64,000 bases of DNA, from positions 1 to 64,000 of the forward strand of contig JACIXC010000016.1 of the NCBI GenBank assembly GCA_014360655.1, given 5' to 3'. Both the position numbers and the translations under genes were made by a program. Source of the DNA: Actinomycetota bacterium (lineage in GTDB: Bacteria; Actinomycetota; Geothermincolia; Geothermincolales; RBG-13-55-18). The notes under the pieces are model-generated. The model worked only from the letters and a program-made list of their open reading frames with translations, was not told the DNA's origin and did not search any database. Below, piece by piece: positions 1 through 8,340 of the stretch (the first letter of the stretch is position 1; each line of letters begins with the position of its first letter).

Positions 1-142
1 GCTCAACGAGATCCTTTGCAGATGGAATTACGTGTACAATTACGTGAGACCACACCAGAGCCTGGGTTATCTCACCCCCATGGAGTTCCTGAAGGCGTGG
101 ATGGAGGAGAGCAAGGATAGGGATGATGTGTTCACCATGTAG
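1..142 (+). pseudogene. Transposase C-terminal end, cut by window edge
   Basis: The reading frame starting at base 2 is open to a TAG at 140-142 and gives 46 residues that look like the tail of a DDE integrase-core transposase of the IS3/IS481 type. It contains the typical YVRPHQSLGYLTP motif, which in this superfamily lies just after the catalytic Glu. The catalytic residues themselves lie outside the window, so it cannot be told whether the complete gene is intact. Bases 143-308 hold no gene I can support. Confidence 0.75.
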
Positions 143-308
143 TGAACCAGCACAGGGACTTGCGCGAGAGGCCGGTTCTCGCGCAATATGTATGCGACGC
201 TGTCGATGCCTTTGCGATAAACCGGCTGCATGCTGTGGGCTCGCGTCCACCGGCGCGCAATCATGATGTTGCTGCGTGAAGCCGGGCATGACATGAAAGA
301 GTACGGGG

Positions 309-1982
309 ATGGGGATGAAAATGGCGGGGGAAAAAGCGCAGATGGCGCTGCGCATGGTCGTCACGACCGCGTTGATGGCCATCTTGGCGACGGTGGGTTG
401 CGGCGGAGGGAAGCCGGTTCTCACGGAGACCATGTACTGCGGCGAGCCCTCGGCTCTTATCTATGATGCCGGCCTGGTGAGCGTAAGCGCGAACGGCGAT
501 CCCCTCCTGGAGCTCGCGGAGCTGCCCGATGCGTACTGGACGGCCACCTACAAGGATCCCCGCTACCTCGCCGGCCCCGAGTACCACGTGCTCGACTTCT
601 GCCCCGATGGGAATATCGTGGTGGTGGGCGATTGCGCGCACTTCTCCGACTGGTCCTCCGAGGTGATAGTGGGGAAGTATGACGGCAACGGAGCGCCGCT
701 TCCCGGCTGGCCCAAGTTCTACAAGGGTCCGCAGCGGTCCTGGAACGAGGGGCAGGACGTCACGGTGGATGACGCGGGGAATATCATTGTCACGGGATAT
801 GCCGTCCTGTGGAGGCTCGACGCGGAGGGAAACGTGCTCCCCGGCTGGCCCCAGTACTTCATGGGGGACAGCTCCATCAGCACGGCCGTGATCCTCGATA
901 CCGCGGGCGACATAATAGCCTGCGGGACCACCGCCTGGGAGGGGGGCCAGAGGTTCGTATTGAAGAAATACAGGGCGGACGGGAGCGTCGTCGAGGGCTG
1001 GCCGAAGAGCTACGGGATCGACGGCAGCGAGGAGAATTTCGCCTACGATCTCCTGCAGGATACCGACGGGAACCTGGTGGTATGCGGCTATACCCAGACG
1101 GCGGGCGTCCGGGCCGCGTTGCTGTACAAGCTGGACGCCGGGGGGAATGTCCTGCCCGGGTGGCCGAAGACCTGGAGTTCGGGATCCGGGGGCTACGACG
1201 AGTATTTCAAGGTCGCGCAGGATTCCAACGGCAACTATTGCCTGGTGGGAATAACCGGCGCCAGCGAAAGCTCCGGGAGACTGCTGGTCACGCGGTACAG
1301 CGCGGGGGGCGAGCAGTTGACCGACTCGGGCTGGCCCCAGGTCTATGATCACAACGGGTTGCGCGATGCCAGCCCACCCGACGCCTGGGGAGGCGGCGTG
1401 GACAGACTGGGAAACATCGCCGCCGCGGCTACCTGCCAATCGGACACCAATATAAGCACGGTGAAATACACGGACAAGGCGGCCATGGCAAGCGGCTTCC
1501 CCAAGGTGATGCAGCACCCCGGCTATTACGAGGTGACGCGCTCCTGCAGTGTTGACGAACAGGGCAATATCTATACCGTGGGATACTGGGAGGTCGACGA
1601 CGGCAGCCACGCCGACTACACCACCTTCATTGTGAAGTACCCGCCGGGCAGGTATTCCGACACCCGTCCTTCCGCCGTCTTCAAGGAGGGAATCTGCTAC
1701 ACGGGCCTGGCAGGCTTCAGCGAGACGCTGGGACCGGAGAATCAAGGAAGCGTGCTTTACCAGCTCTCGCCGGATAGAGAAAACTGGTACTATAACGATG
1801 GCTCGGAATGGAGGATGGCTACGACGAGCCGTGAGGCAAACACCGCGGAGGAGATAAACGCCTCCATCGTTGATTACGCGGAAAAGATCGGGCCCGGAAC
1901 GCTCTACCTGAGGGTATTCCTGGTAAGCGACGGCACGCAGAGGGTTCAGCTCGAGTCGATAACCGTAAGCTATAAGAGTTAG
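309..1982 (+). CDS. Secreted lipoprotein with beta-propeller repeats
   Basis: A 557-residue protein with a lipoprotein signal: a hydrophobic stretch after a Lys/Arg start and a lipobox-like LATVGC near residue 31, so it is probably exported and lipid-anchored. The body is made of six or more repeats of the form 'D-x-x-G-N-[IV]-x-V-x-G ... LPGWP', the pattern of SBBP/NHL-like beta-propeller blades. The last ~110 residues, after 'YSDTRPS', are a separate beta-rich domain. ATG 309 was chosen; ATG 315 and ATG 321 are close alternatives. No enzymatic motif is visible; a binding or structural role at the cell surface is an inference. It stands alone, followed by about 90 nt before the next gene. 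Confidence 0.7.
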   Translation: MGMKMAGEKAQMALRMVVTTALMAILATVGCGGGKPVLTETMYCGEPSALIYDAGLVSVSANGDPLLELAELPDAYWTATYKDPRYLAGPEYHVLDFCPDGNIVVVGDCAHFSDWSSEVIVGKYDGNGAPLPGWPKFYKGPQRSWNEGQDVTVDDAGNIIVTGYAVLWRLDAEGNVLPGWPQYFMGDSSISTAVILDTAGDIIACGTTAWEGGQRFVLKKYRADGSVVEGWPKSYGIDGSEENFAYDLLQDTDGNLVVCGYTQTAGVRAALLYKLDAGGNVLPGWPKTWSSGSGGYDEYFKVAQDSNGNYCLVGITGASESSGRLLVTRYSAGGEQLTDSGWPQVYDHNGLRDASPPDAWGGGVDRLGNIAAAATCQSDTNISTVKYTDKAAMASGFPKVMQHPGYYEVTRSCSVDEQGNIYTVGYWEVDDGSHADYTTFIVKYPPGRYSDTRPSAVFKEGICYTGLAGFSETLGPENQGSVLYQLSPDRENWYYNDGSEWRMATTSREANTAEEINASIVDYAEKIGPGTLYLRVFLVSDGTQRVQLESITVSYKS

Positions 1983-2075
1983 CGACGAGGTTGCTACACC
2001 CACGGGGAGGGTATCCCCCGTCACGGGAGGGTTTATAGTAATAGGGTAGTATTTAAACCGAGTATTTGGGAGGGG

Positions 2076-3506
2076 ATGGCCATGATACGCAACGGCGCCG
2101 AATACCGCGAGAGCCTCAAGTCCATGAAACCCAACATCTACATGGGCGGGGAGATCCTTGGACGCGACAACCTTCCTGGGACGGAGATCCTGGAGCTCAC
2201 CTGCGAGCTGGCCCACAACAAGGACCTGCAGCACCTGACCACCGCCAAGTCCCACCTCACCGGGGAGACCATCAACAGGTTTTGTCACATCCACCAGAGC
2301 CAGGAAGACCTGCTCATAAAGCAGGAGATGACCAGGGTGGCGTCCCGCATGGTAGGGGGCTGTATCGCCCGCTGCATGGGCATCGACGCCATGAACGCCC
2401 TCTCGGTGATCACCTACCAGTGCGACCAGGTCCACGGTACCGAGTACCACCAGCGCTGGCTGGAGTACCTCAAGTACTGGCAGGAGAACGACATCGTGGG
2501 CTGCTGCGCGCAGTCCGACGTCAAGGGCCACCGCAAGCGCCGCCCCCACGAGCAGACCGACCCCGATCTTTACCTGCGGGTGGTGGAGAAGAAGAAGGAT
2601 GGAATCGTGGTGCGGGGCGCCAAGGCCCACAACTCCTTCGCTCCCCTGGCCCACGAGATAATCGCCATCCCCACCCGTTTCCTGACACCGGAGGAAGGAC
2701 CCTGGGCGGTGGCCATCGCCGTCCCGGGAGACCATCCCGGCGTGAAGCTGGTCTGCCGCGGCGCCCGTTACCGGGACCGCGTCCCCTCCGTGGCCTCGCC
2801 GCTTTCCGGCAAGGGGGAGATCGAGTCCCTCACCATCTTCGACGACGTCTTCGTGCCCTGGGAGAGGGTCTTCCTCTGCGGGGAGACGGAGTTCGGCGGC
2901 CAGCTCGCCCTGCTCTTCAGCCTCTACCACCGCCATTCCTACACCGGGTGTAAGCCGGCCATGTCCGACGTGATCATGGGATCCACCGCCCTGGTTGCGG
3001 AATACAACGGCATCGAGAGGGAAGGCCACATAAGGCATGCCCTGGCGGAGCTCATATGCGTGGCCGAGCTGGTGTACGGGTGCGGCATCGCCGCGGCGGT
3101 GAAGTCGAGCAAAGCTCCCTCCGGCACCCAGATACCGGACGTCGTCTTCTGCAACGTGGCCCGCAAGCACGCCGGCGTGAACCTCTACCACGAGTACGAC
3201 ATCCTGGCGGAGGTGGCGGGCGGGCTCCCGGCCACCCTGCCCTACAGCGAGGAGTTCGAAAGCCCCGAGGTGGGGGAGCTGGTTAAGAAATACCTGGCGC
3301 GCAAGGACGGGGTGAGCCCGGAGAACATGTACAAGTGCTTCGCCTGGATAAGCGACCTTTCCTGCTCCTCCATGGCCGGCGTCATGCAGTACGCCGGGGT
3401 GCACGGCGGCGGTTCCCCCATCATGGAAGATATTGCCATTCTGGGCACCTACGACATCGAGGAGAAGAAGAACATCGCCAAGTTCCTGGCCGGCATACAG
3501 GATTAA
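2076..3506 (+). CDS. 4-hydroxybutyryl-CoA dehydratase / vinylacetyl-CoA isomerase-like (HpaB superfamily)
   Basis: A 476-residue protein of the 4-hydroxyphenylacetate 3-hydroxylase (HpaB) superfamily. All four ligands of the [4Fe-4S] cluster of Clostridium 4-hydroxybutyryl-CoA dehydratase (known as Cys99, Cys103, His292, Cys299) have counterparts: Cys96 and Cys100 in GGCIARC, and His285 and Cys292 in YHRHSYTGC with the correct spacing of 7. This favours the oxygen-sensitive FAD/[4Fe-4S] dehydratase branch over the aerobic monooxygenases, which lack these ligands. In that branch the enzyme converts 4-hydroxybutyryl-CoA to crotonyl-CoA. A GGGAGGGG ribosome site sits just before ATG 2076. No CoA transferase or 4-hydroxybutyrate dehydrogenase lies beside it, so the pathway cannot be fixed and a related substrate is possible. 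Confidence 0.82.
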   Translation: MAMIRNGAEYRESLKSMKPNIYMGGEILGRDNLPGTEILELTCELAHNKDLQHLTTAKSHLTGETINRFCHIHQSQEDLLIKQEMTRVASRMVGGCIARCMGIDAMNALSVITYQCDQVHGTEYHQRWLEYLKYWQENDIVGCCAQSDVKGHRKRRPHEQTDPDLYLRVVEKKKDGIVVRGAKAHNSFAPLAHEIIAIPTRFLTPEEGPWAVAIAVPGDHPGVKLVCRGARYRDRVPSVASPLSGKGEIESLTIFDDVFVPWERVFLCGETEFGGQLALLFSLYHRHSYTGCKPAMSDVIMGSTALVAEYNGIEREGHIRHALAELICVAELVYGCGIAAAVKSSKAPSGTQIPDVVFCNVARKHAGVNLYHEYDILAEVAGGLPATLPYSEEFESPEVGELVKKYLARKDGVSPENMYKCFAWISDLSCSSMAGVMQYAGVHGGGSPIMEDIAILGTYDIEEKKNIAKFLAGIQD

Positions 3507-3542
3507 GCGAAGACTTCATCTCAGCGCTGTCCTTTCTCGCGC

Positions 3543-3572
3543 AGCCCCGGGCGCCGGCCCCCGGGGCTTTTT
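3543..3572 (+). terminator. Rho-independent terminator after the dehydratase gene
   Basis: A perfect 9-bp stem, AGCCCCGGG at 3543-3551 and CCCGGGGCT at 3560-3568, with an 8-nt loop, runs directly into five T (3568-3572). It lies 36 nt after the dehydratase stop and fits a single-gene transcript. Confidence 0.85.
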
Positions 3573-3864
3573 ACGCCTCCGCTCTTTGTCGCGAGGTGGC
3601 AGGCCCGGGGTGCGAGGATAACCGGTGATCGTCCATGGCGGCGGCCACGGCACGGCGACGGGCGTGGCTCGCGGAAAAAGCGCCTTACCGGTCATGAAGG
3701 CCATTCATCACCGCGTTCCCGCTCGCGTTTCCTTTCGTCTGTCGTGATGCGAAAAAACATCCCCTCGCAAACTCGCCGCAGCGGTCGCTGCGGAAAAAAG
3801 GACTTTCGGCGCGACCGTGGAAGAAAGTAAACGAGGCAGGCCCGAAGGGAGGGAGAGGCCGAGA

Positions 3865-4014
3865 TTGTGTAATATCCAGCCGCACAAGAAGTGCAGCGAG
3901 TGCCCTTTCGTGACCTGTGATCATCATCCGCAGTTCTACCTCGCCCTGCAGTGCATCCAGCGCTGGTACGAGCTACACGAGTTCTACGGGATGGGGCCTT
4001 CCGGCTGCCGTTAG
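3865..4014 (+). CDS. Small Cys-rich protein, unknown function
   Basis: A 49-residue ORF beginning at TTG 3865 with a purine-rich ribosome site (GGGAGGGAGAGG, 3849-3859 or so) about 6 nt upstream. The same frame could also begin at GTG 3817 (65 residues), but that start has no good ribosome site. The peptide has six Cys (2, 10, 13, 18, 30, 48), three of them in a C-x2-C-x4-C cluster followed by His-His, suggesting metal binding. I recognise no family. About 190 nt of intergenic DNA separate it from sufC. Its small size makes the call tentative. Confidence 0.4.
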   Translation: MCNIQPHKKCSECPFVTCDHHPQFYLALQCIQRWYELHEFYGMGPSGCR

Positions 4015-4189
4015 CCGGGCGGCAAGCCCCCGGGAACCCGCGAGGCAGACGGTTGCAGGACGGCGCTACCCAAGTTTTCTTCTGCAGCGAGGCCTTGTGC
4101 CTGGTAAACTCACACGGCTAAAAACCGCAGGACGGCGAGTCCATGGTTCTCACTAGGGCGGTTTGCGGGTAATCCCCTTGCGGAAAGGG

Positions 4190-4240
4190 TAGAATCTTAT
4201 CATGAGCATCGTGCAGAAAGGGGAAGAAGGAGGTGGCGCC
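4190..4240 (+). promoter_or_regulatory. Putative promoter and leader of sufCB
   Basis: TAGAAT at 4190-4195 fits a sigma-70-type -10 box and would place the transcript start near 4202. No convincing -35 is present at 17 nt. A strong Shine-Dalgarno sequence (GAAGGAGGTGG, about 4225-4236) follows and points to TTG 4241 as the translation start. Confidence 0.45.
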
Positions 4241-4993
4241 TTGCGTGAAAGCGGCGATGAGCGGGAGACAGCCCTGCGGGTTGAGGGCCTGAGCGTGGAG
4301 GTGGACGGCAGGGAGATCCTGCATGACGTCAACCTGTCCGTCAGGTGCGGCGAGACCCACGTCCTCTTCGGTCCCAACGGGTCCGGGAAGACCACGCTGC
4401 TCATGGCCCTCATGGGCTTTCCGCGTTACCGGGTCACCGCTGGACGCGTCTTCTTCGAGGAAGAGGACATAACCGGCCTTCCGCCGTACGAGAGGGCCAG
4501 GCGCGGCTTCGGTATCATGTTCCAGCGGCCGCCGACGGTCAGGGGGGTGACGCTCGAACAGATGGTCGGCCTCTGCGCGGGCGACGGCGTGGACGTGGAG
4601 GCCCTGGCCGGGGACATGAACCTGGAGGAGTTCCTCGCCCGGGACGTCAACCACGGTTTCTCGGGGGGAGAGATCAAGCGCTCGGAGCTCCTGCAGCTCC
4701 TGGCGCAGAACCCGCGCATCATCCTCCTGGACGAACCGGAATCGGGGGTGGATATGGAGAACCTCCAGCTGGTGGGGAAGGCCATCCGCAAGCTGCTCCA
4801 GAAGGATCTGCGGCGCCGCAGGACCAAGTGCGGCCTCATCATCACCCACACCGGGTATATCCTGGACTACGTGGAGGCGGACGTGGGGCACGTCCTCTGC
4901 GACGGCACCATCGTCTGCTCGGGGAACCCCCGGGAGCAGCTGGAAGGAATTAGAAAGTTCGGTTTCGAGGAGTGTGCCAGATGCACGCGATGA
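4241..4993 (+). CDS. sufC: Fe-S cluster assembly ATPase SufC (SmsC-like)
   Basis: An ABC-type ATPase of about 250 residues. It has a Walker A GPNGSGKTT, a Q-loop region (MFQRPPTV), the ABC signature FSGGEIKRSE and a Walker B IILLDEPESGVD followed by an ITHTGYIL switch region. These are the hallmarks of SufC, which powers the SufBC scaffold that builds Fe-S clusters in the cytoplasm. TTG 4241 is preferred because a perfect ribosome site precedes it; ATG 4202 in the same frame adds 13 poorly conserved residues and would be near-leaderless. It overlaps the next gene by 13 nt, so the two are translationally coupled. SufS, SufU and a separate SufD are not nearby. Confidence 0.88.
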   Translation: MRESGDERETALRVEGLSVEVDGREILHDVNLSVRCGETHVLFGPNGSGKTTLLMALMGFPRYRVTAGRVFFEEEDITGLPPYERARRGFGIMFQRPPTVRGVTLEQMVGLCAGDGVDVEALAGDMNLEEFLARDVNHGFSGGEIKRSELLQLLAQNPRIILLDEPESGVDMENLQLVGKAIRKLLQKDLRRRRTKCGLIITHTGYILDYVEADVGHVLCDGTIVCSGNPREQLEGIRKFGFEECARCTR

Positions 4994-6216
4994 AGGGGTT
5001 AAGGGAAGAGCTCAGGGAGAGGGCAAAGGCGGCCGCGGGTAAGCGGGCCGCCTACGGGAGCGACCTGGACCTCCGCGCTTTCGTGGACGAGGCGTCGGAG
5101 GCCTGCTACGTGGACTCCCTGGAGGAGCTGGAGGAACTGAGCGCCGAGGAGCTTGCCCGCGCCGGCGTGGAGAAGAGCGGGCGCGAGAGGTCGGGCTCCT
5201 TCGTGCAGATCGACGGGACGGTGGTGCACCGCAAGGCCATGGAGAAGGGGCTGGAGATCCTGAGCACGCAGGAGGCCCTGGGAAAATATGACTGGCTGTG
5301 GGATTACTACTGGAAGGCGGTTGCGGTGGACGCCGACAAGTACACCGCGGCGGTGGAGCTCTCTCCCTGCGAGGGTTACTTCATGCGCGCACTGCCCGGC
5401 TCGCGCACCATATATCCCCTGCAGGCGTGCCTCTACATCCGCGAGCCGCGCTTCGTGCAGAGGGTGCACAACATCGTCATCGCCGAGGAGGGCTCGGAGC
5501 TGCATATCATCACCGGCTGCGCCAGCAGGCACGAGATCGAGGCGGGACTGCACCTCGGCGTCTCCGAGTTCTACGTGAAGAAGAACGCCAGGGTGACCTT
5601 CACCATGGTGCACAACTGGGCGGAGGGGATGGACGTCAGGCCGCGCAGCGGGGTGGTGGTAGAGGAGGGAGGGCTCTTCATGTCCAACTACGTGGTCATG
5701 GAGCCGGTACGCACCCTGCAGCTCTATCCCACCGCGAGGCTGGTGGGCGAGGGAGCGGTGGCGCGTTTCCACTCCATCCTGGTCGCCCAGCCCGGCAGCG
5801 AGCTGGACGTAGGCTCGCGGGTCATCCTCTCCGCCCCCCGTTGTAACGCGGAGATAATCTCCCGCGCCATCACCAGGGGCGGCTACATCGCGGCGCGTGG
5901 GCACATCCGCGGCGAGGTGGGGGGAGTGAAGGCACACCTGGAATGCCGCGGGCTCATCCTCGACGAAGGCGGGGTGATACACGCCGTGCCCGAGCTGGAG
6001 GGGCTTGCGCCGGACGTGGACATGTCCCACGAGGCGGCGGTGGGAAAGATCGCCCAGGAAGAGGTGGAATATCTCATGGCCCGCGGCTTGAGCGAGGAGG
6101 AGGCGACCTCCACCATCGTGCGCGGCTTCCTCAACGTGAAGATCGAGGGCCTGCCTCCCCTGCTCGAGAGGGAGATGCGGCGCATGATGGAGCTCTCCGA
6201 GCAGAAGGCCCTGTAG
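4981..6216 (+). CDS. sufB: SufB/SufD-family Fe-S scaffold (SmsB-like)
   Basis: A protein of about 411 residues of the SufBD family. It has a long right-handed beta-helix core (residues ~110-350) and a C-terminal segment with SHEAAVGKI and LMARGLSEEEA, the motif SufB/SufD uses to contact SufC. It should be the scaffold on which SufC drives cluster assembly. ATG 4981 is preferred over GTG 4972 because a GAGGAG site lies 8 nt upstream. With SufC directly ahead and nothing else of the pathway present, the pair matches the minimal two-gene SmsCB arrangement known from archaea and anaerobic bacteria. Whether it is a B- or D-type protein cannot be settled by eye. Confidence 0.85.
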   Translation: MHAMKGLREELRERAKAAAGKRAAYGSDLDLRAFVDEASEACYVDSLEELEELSAEELARAGVEKSGRERSGSFVQIDGTVVHRKAMEKGLEILSTQEALGKYDWLWDYYWKAVAVDADKYTAAVELSPCEGYFMRALPGSRTIYPLQACLYIREPRFVQRVHNIVIAEEGSELHIITGCASRHEIEAGLHLGVSEFYVKKNARVTFTMVHNWAEGMDVRPRSGVVVEEGGLFMSNYVVMEPVRTLQLYPTARLVGEGAVARFHSILVAQPGSELDVGSRVILSAPRCNAEIISRAITRGGYIAARGHIRGEVGGVKAHLECRGLILDEGGVIHAVPELEGLAPDVDMSHEAAVGKIAQEEVEYLMARGLSEEEATSTIVRGFLNVKIEGLPPLLEREMRRMMELSEQKAL

Positions 6217-6254
6217 ACATAAACGGGGTCGAGGCTCGTCTCGTGCGTGGTTGG

Positions 6255-6740
6255 GTGTGTGTTGGGAGGCCGGGCCGTGGGCTCATGCGCGCTCCACAAC
6301 GTGCGTATTTCCTTCTTCCGGCGGCCGGGCCGCCGGGTAACGGTCTCGCTCGCAGGCTCGCTGCGACCGACCCTGTAGTTCCCGGCCTCGGTGTGTGTTG
6401 GGAGGCCGGGCCGTGGGCTCATGCGCGCTCCACAACGTGCGTATTTCCTTCTTCCGGCGGCCGGGCCGCCGGGTAACGGTCTCGCTCGCAGGCTCGCTGC
6501 GACCGACCCGGTCGTTCCCGGCCTTGGTGTGTGTTGGGAGGCCGGGCCGTGAGCTCATGCGCGCTCCACAACGTGCGTATTTCCTTCTTCCGGCGGCCGG
6601 GCCGCCGGGTAACGGTCTCGCTCGCAGGCTCGCTGCGACCGACCCGGTCGTTCCCCGGGCAAGTTGTGTGCGGGTAAGAAGGCCGGGCCGGGGGATCGTG
6701 CTCGCTCCACGACGCGCGGCCTCGCGATGGTTCTCATCTT
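6255..6740. repeat. 136-bp tandem repeat, three copies plus a degenerate fourth
   Basis: A unit beginning GTGTGTGTTGGGAGGCCGGG recurs at 6255, 6391 and 6527 (period exactly 136 bp, nearly identical). A diverged fourth copy starts near 6663. Each unit includes an inverted-repeat-rich core (GGCGGCCGGGCCGCCGG) and a GCTCGCAGGCTCGCTGCGACCG segment. Open frames across it are periodic by-products of the repeat, not genes. A related core recurs at 13,976-14,051. Bases 6741-7065 are increasingly AT-rich, hold no gene, and probably contain the promoter of the next lipoprotein gene. Confidence 0.9.
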
Positions 6741-7074
6741 CACGCAAAGGCTCCATCCATGCAAGGGTTTACCACCTACCTTCCTTGTCCAGAGGCCGCT
6801 TGCGATGTCGCTCGCCCGACCCCCGGACCCGGCCTGCCGAACGCGGAGACAGCATGCGTGTAAAAATCTGATAAAAAGGGTGCCATGTTACGACGATTGA
6901 TAACTACTGTAAATAAATGTAAAATGTAGTTAAGTTAAGGTGAGAGGCGGCGTGACCGAAAATGGAAGGGATGCGTAAGGTCGCGCTGATTTTCGGAAGG
7001 GAGCTGGGAAGAACGGGATCATTCTTCCATGTGCCGGATGGCTGGAGGAGAGCAATATACGGGAGGTGGGGAGA

Positions 7075-7500
7075 TTGAGGTCAAGGCTCATGGTGATGTT
7101 GTGCTTCACATTAACGGGTCTATTCCTTGCCGGCTTTGTCCTGGTGGGGGTTTCCGGGTGCGGAGGTGGCGGTGAGGAGAAGGGCGATGAGTACCAGAAG
7201 GGCTACGAGGACGGCGTGAGGGCCGAGCGGGCGAAATGGAGCGATGCCAAGCTGCAGCTTGCCAGGACGATGATCGAGGAGCAGGAAGCGAGCCAGGAGA
7301 CCCTGCAGAGGCTCCTCAAGGGGGAGATCACCGAGATCAAGGTGGGCGAGATAACCGTTTCCGGAAGCGCGGCGAAGGTCAACATCCAGGCGGTCTTCAC
7401 CGATGGGACGGTGATCAACGGTTTCGTGGACCTCGTGCAGCTGGACAACAAGTGGTATATGCAGAAGGTGACGGCGGAGAGGGGAAGCACCCCGAGTTGA
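7075..7500 (+). CDS. Small lipoprotein with coiled-coil segment
   Basis: About 141 residues with a hydrophobic signal ending in a lipobox-like VGVSGC, then a Gly-rich linker. A charged helix follows (EYQKGYEDGVRAERAKW ... EEQEASQ, likely coiled coil) and then a C-terminal ~60-residue beta-rich domain (ITVSGSAAKV...DNKWYMQKV). TTG 7075 follows a good GGGAGGTGGGG site; GTG 7066 is in frame but overlaps that site. The 'KGYxxG' helix recurs in the protein at 7813-8277, suggesting the two are diverged relatives. Position at the head of the BY-kinase/surface-protein cassette suggests an envelope role. I recognise no family. Confidence 0.65.
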   Translation: MRSRLMVMLCFTLTGLFLAGFVLVGVSGCGGGGEEKGDEYQKGYEDGVRAERAKWSDAKLQLARTMIEEQEASQETLQRLLKGEITEIKVGEITVSGSAAKVNIQAVFTDGTVINGFVDLVQLDNKWYMQKVTAERGSTPS

Positions 7501-7812
7501 CGGGAAAGGCCTTCATCGACTCCAGCGGTTCCCCTGCCCTTGTCCTTGCGCGCGTTAAGCGGCGCTCTCAGGAAATGGGTACCGAAAGGCGATGGCGTGA
7601 CCCCGGTGAGGCTCCTCACGGAGGGCAGGGGATGAGACAGAAGCGGAACGGCCGAAAGGCCCCAGCAAGGCCATGACGCCGGGGAGGCGGGTACGAGGGA
7701 GCCGTGGGACAGGCAAAGCGGCGCAAAGAGGTCGATGCGGGAAGGGTGTGAAGAGGTCGACGCGAAGAGCGTGCAAAGAGGTAGACGTGAAGAGGGCGCA
7801 AGAGAGAGGCGC

Positions 7813-8277
7813 ATGAAAGGGATGGAGAGAGCCGGGATGAGAGCCACCCGGGAAAGCCGCGGAGAGCGGCTTCTCCCACCAGCCGCACTCGCGGCCTCTG
7901 TGCTGGCGCTTCTCCTGCTGTTTGCCTGCTTTGCCTTTGCCGGTTGCTGGCTGCGGGACGACAGGATGGAGGAAGAGTTCCGCAAGGGATACCAGGCGGG
8001 GCAGGCGGCTGCCGAGGCGGCTTCCCTCGAGAGCCGGAACGGCATGGAAGGAGAAGAGGCACAGGCGCTCCTCTCCCAGATAGGAGAGGGCAAGGGATCG
8101 AACCTCGAGTTCCGGGAGTACTCCCTCCAGGAGGACAGGTGCCAGGTCTACGGGCTGCTGCACCTGGCCGACGGGAGCGCCCTCGACGTCTACCTGGTGC
8201 TGGAGAAAAAGGACGGGATTTGGAAGATAGTGGAATTAAGGAACCTGGGCCAGGGGAACGGCGCCGGGGCCCAGTGA
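7813..8277 (+). CDS. Membrane-anchored protein related to the preceding lipoprotein
   Basis: About 154 residues. A basic N-terminus is followed by a strong hydrophobic segment (LAASVLALLLLFACFAFAGC), which may be a lipoprotein signal because a Cys closes it. Then comes a charged helix with EEFRKGYQAGQAAAEA, echoing the EYQKGYEDG of the upstream protein, and a C-terminal beta domain ending in KKDGIWKIVEL. ATG 7813 has a modest AGAGAGGC site; GC-rich low-complexity sequence upstream argues against the longer in-frame start at 7735. It ends 63 nt before the BY-kinase gene, so the two probably share a transcript. Function unknown; a partner or sensor of the kinase is a guess. Confidence 0.6.
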   Translation: MKGMERAGMRATRESRGERLLPPAALAASVLALLLLFACFAFAGCWLRDDRMEEEFRKGYQAGQAAAEAASLESRNGMEGEEAQALLSQIGEGKGSNLEFREYSLQEDRCQVYGLLHLADGSALDVYLVLEKKDGIWKIVELRNLGQGNGAGAQ

Positions 8278-8340
8278 GACGGGAGAGCATGAGCCGGGTG
8301 AGCTCGGCAGAGGGAAGAGGCAGGAAACGGGGCGTGTCGG

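Noticed and set aside
261-3404. Very long minus-strand open frame opposite the lipoprotein and dehydratase genes
   Set aside because: It is the antisense shadow of two well-supported genes in GC-rich DNA and has His/Gly/Val-rich composition without domain motifs.
6395-6871. Open frames across the 136-bp repeats on both strands
   Set aside because: They repeat with the DNA unit, lack ribosome sites and change frame freely between copies.
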